A stretch of DNA of 64,000 nucleotides from Flammeovirgaceae bacterium UBA2338 (GTDB taxonomy: Bacteria; Bacteroidota; Bacteroidia; Cytophagales; Cyclobacteriaceae), in the NCBI GenBank assembly GCA_002344795.1, contig DDUM01000020.1:1-64000 (forward strand). Reading direction: 5' to 3'. The notes under the pieces are model-generated. The model was not told the origin of the DNA. It searched no databases and saw nothing but the letters and a program-made list of their open reading frames with translations. Of the stretch, positions 63,259-64,000 are shown in pieces (positions within the stretch are counted from its first letter, which is position 1; each line of letters begins with the position of its first letter). The translations under genes and the position numbers were made by a program.

Positions 63259-63834
63259 ATGGAAAAACACACACAATCAGAAGAGCAAATTGAAAAAAAA
63301 GAAGAATTAATGCAGGAATCCACATCTTCAGAGAATAAAAATGTCAATTCTGGGCAATCAGAAGTAGAAAAGGAGGAGGAATTGAATGATCCTTTCAAGA
63401 AACTTCAGGACGATTTGTCAGAAGCAAAGGACAAATATGTGCGTCTCTATGCCGAATTTGACAATCATAGAAGAAGAACTTCCAAAGAGAAACTCGACCT
63501 CATCCAAAATGCCAACGAGGAGCTTATTGTAGCATTGCTCCCTATTCTTGACGATTTCGACAGAGCGGAAAAGGCAAGTACTAAAACAGAAAAAGTGGGA
63601 GCCGAGGGGTTTCTATTGATAAAGAATAAATTGGTGAAAGTATTGGATCAGTATGGAGTCAAGGAGATGGAGATGGGAGCTGGTTCCGATTTTGATTCTG
63701 ATCTCCACGAAGCCATTACCCAAGCTCCAACGACAGAAGAAAGTATGAAAGGAAAAATTGTAGACGTTATCGAAAAAGGCTACTTATTAAATGAAAAGGT
63801 AATTCGTTACGCCAAGGTAGTAATCGGCAACTAA
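63259..63834 (+). CDS. grpE: Nucleotide exchange factor GrpE
   Basis: A 191-residue DnaK exchange factor. The first 60 residues are Glu/Lys-rich and probably disordered. A coiled coil follows, with LSEAKDKYVRLYAEFDNHRRRTSKEK, then LLPILDDFDRAEKA and the beta wing DSDLHEAITQAPT followed by GKIVDVIEKGYLLNEKVIRYAKVVIGN. It is followed by dnaJ after 15 bases. The two should be cotranscribed and stress-induced. Confidence 0.96.
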   Translation: MEKHTQSEEQIEKKEELMQESTSSENKNVNSGQSEVEKEEELNDPFKKLQDDLSEAKDKYVRLYAEFDNHRRRTSKEKLDLIQNANEELIVALLPILDDFDRAEKASTKTEKVGAEGFLLIKNKLVKVLDQYGVKEMEMGAGSDFDSDLHEAITQAPTTEESMKGKIVDVIEKGYLLNEKVIRYAKVVIGN

Positions 63835-63849
63835 CCCAAAACACCACCA

Positions 63850-64000
63850 ATGTCAACAAAACGAGATTACTACGAAATACTTGGTGTAAGCAAGAGTGCT
63901 TCTGCTGATGAAATCAAAAAGGCTTACCGCAAAGTGGCCATTCAATTTCACCCGGATAAGAATCCAAACGATAAAGTTTCAGAAGAAAAGTTTAAAGAGG
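63850..64000 (+). CDS. dnaJ: Chaperone protein DnaJ (5' part only)
   Basis: The frame starts with ATG at 63850 and runs off the window end. The visible 50 residues are the J domain: KRDYYEILGVSKSASADEIK, the YRKVAIQFHPDKNPND with the HPD tripeptide that stimulates DnaK ATPase. The rest of the protein (G/F region, zinc finger, C-terminal domain) is out of view. Placement right after grpE supports DnaJ rather than another J-domain protein. Confidence 0.9.
   Translation, partial: MSTKRDYYEILGVSKSASADEIKKAYRKVAIQFHPDKNPNDKVSEEKFKE

Overview
The window looks like a stretch of chromosome from a gliding-type Bacteroidota bacterium, probably of the order Cytophagales (the order is an inference). The evidence is a gldH lipoprotein gene, two very large secreted proteins with type IX secretion (T9SS) C-terminal sorting domains, a GWxTD-domain protein, a fused SecDF, a DUF2723/GT117 membrane protein, a LytTR response regulator with a TPR-histidine kinase, a short adenylate kinase, and several upstream boxes of the Bacteroidota form TAnnTTTG. 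No rRNA, tRNA, CRISPR array or prophage was seen. Many genes appear to start with TTG or GTG.

Layout. 1-3305: tail of a caspase-like protein, then a histidine kinase/LytTR pair on the minus strand. 3678-9145: a minus-strand unit of a TIGR03032-type protein, a 1.3-kb-residue modular T9SS protein (FG-GAP, HYR, MopE-like, TSP3, EGF and MBG-like modules) and a small lipoprotein. 9581-14849: DmpA-type peptidase, isocitrate dehydrogenase, CAP-domain protein, panB, a PyrR-like phosphoribosyltransferase and an Lrp/AsnC regulator. 14952-18491: a PKD-rich T9SS protein. 18558-29068: a surface polysaccharide locus whose core is a tightly packed seven-gene minus-strand operon (flippase, methyltransferase, glycosyltransferase, pyruvyltransferase-like, wecB, two glycosyltransferases), followed by a further glycosyltransferase and a polytopic membrane protein. 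29096-40571: TPR protein, small membrane protein, DegT aminotransferase, GT117 protein, methyltransferase, GWxTD protein, rlmB, manC and kdsD.

40642-64000 is mainly housekeeping: recQ; purD-ricT-gldH; secDF; a minus-strand unit nrnA-FKBP-FKBP-rdgB-udk-small membrane protein; ndk; gcvP; an M28 peptidase; sdaAA; a small membrane protein; an M42-like peptidase; hpt-adk-obg; grpE-dnaJ (dnaJ runs off the end).

The most interesting non-coding signals are two copies of a composite hairpin element in opposite orientation (30329-30470 and 32350-32541). They share hairpin order, a bulged base and one compensatory base-pair change. There is also a 131-bp MITE-like element after gldH, and sharp palindromes before the DegT gene and grpE. 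The best candidate for an undescribed system is either this hairpin family or the TIGR03032/modular T9SS protein/lipoprotein unit, whose T9SS protein has an unusually long basic segment before its signal peptide.
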